NCBI RefSeq assembly: GCF_000735525.1
Contig: NZ_JMPR01000038.1
Location: 1-64,000, forward strand
Length of the DNA stretch: 64,000 nucleotides
From: Tatumella ptyseos ATCC 33301
GTDB lineage: Bacteria; Pseudomonadota; Gammaproteobacteria; Enterobacterales; Enterobacteriaceae
Direction of reading: 5' to 3'
The stretch's first letter is position 1. Each line of letters starts with the position of its first letter. The position numbers and the translations under genes were made by a program. Positions 63,790 through 64,000 of the stretch are shown in pieces. The notes below the pieces were generated by a model. It was not told the DNA's origin and did no database searches. It saw only the letters and a list, made by a program, of their open reading frames with translations.

Positions 63790-64000
63790 CCCTTACTTTC
63801 CGGGAGCGACGACTCCCGGACCTTGTTTTCAGATGCCTTCCGCAGCAAACATTCGGGAATTTTTAATACGTTAAAACAACAGCTGGCTTCTGTTCTTTAG
63901 CCAATCGTTATTGGAGCATCAGGCCAGGAAATATCTGCAGTACCGGTATCCACTCTGCTCAACTGAATACTGTAGCGTTCCCGGCAGTTTAATAGCCTTA
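63790..64000. other. Terminal intergenic stretch
   Basis: The last 211 bases show no supportable gene. A small hairpin (CGGGAG and CTCCCGG near 63800-63818) follows DUF1493 and could be its terminator. Confidence 0.35.

Noticed and set aside
1-64000. CRISPR arrays, tRNA or rRNA genes, prophage
   Set aside because: I looked for regular repeats, cloverleaf-like sequences and phage gene runs and saw none; a covariance-model scan would be needed to be certain about tRNAs.

Overview
The window looks like a chromosomal segment of a gamma-proteobacterium of the order Enterobacterales, most like the Erwinia/Pantoea/Tatumella side of that order. The support is recognisable enteric genes (yddG, cbpAM, gss, feoAB, yqeG, ycdY, emtA-ldcA, proP, a RyhB small RNA), a 2,3-butanediol-type budR/budAB locus, and roughly balanced base composition. 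The genus is an inference; no rRNA or other marker gene is present. No tRNA, CRISPR array or prophage was seen.

Layout. 1-1.73 kb: an IS3-family element whose transposase is split by a second, internally deleted IS3-family element with 3-bp target duplications. 1.7-7.1 kb: an AT-rich accessory stretch with an MFS transporter whose 3' end runs into the IS, an orphan AT-rich protein with a nuclease-like motif pattern, an MccF-like S66 peptidase, a McbG/Qnr-like pentapeptide protein and a frameshifted GNAT gene. 7.5-16.3 kb: an ASCH protein, a deaminase and many transporters (two DMT, Bcr/CflA, DHA2, MHS-type MFS), with an XRE regulator divergent from the DHA2 pump. 17-30 kb: cbpAM, an AEC carrier paired with an acetolactate synthase, glutathionylspermidine synthetase, budR/budAB, and an SgrR-like regulator. 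30-39 kb: a shikimate-dehydrogenase-like gene, a fructose-type PTS EIIBC, ecotin, feoAB, a PfkB kinase, yqeG and a methyltransferase. 39-46 kb: ycdY, a YeaQ/YmgE protein, emtA, ldcA, an exported Ppx/GppA-like protein, an ElaB-like protein, a RyhB-type sRNA and small proteins. 46-54 kb: an Asp/Glu racemase, CRP-site-linked dihydroxyacetone kinase, a GNAT protein, a hydrolase, proP and a DHDPS-family aldolase. 54-64 kb: a TonB-dependent siderophore receptor, a nucleotidyltransferase, an AT-rich orphan ABC protein, a DMT transporter, a LysE/LysR pair and a DUF1493 protein.

How parts fit together. Three loci carry Fur-box-like sites: feoAB (ferrous iron uptake), the RyhB RNA (iron sparing) and the TonB receptor (ferric siderophore uptake). 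The bud genes turn pyruvate into acetoin, but no butanediol dehydrogenase gene follows. Osmotic and envelope functions (proP, emtA, ldcA, ecotin, ElaB-like, YeaQ-like) are scattered through the second half. Several divergent gene pairs have clear inverted-repeat operators between them. The best candidates for something undescribed are the AT-rich orphan ABC protein with its downstream reading frame, the nuclease-like orphan at 3.3 kb, the MccF-like/McbG-like neighbourhood, and the palindrome-controlled small exported peptide at 46.2 kb. All of these are inferences from sequence reading only.
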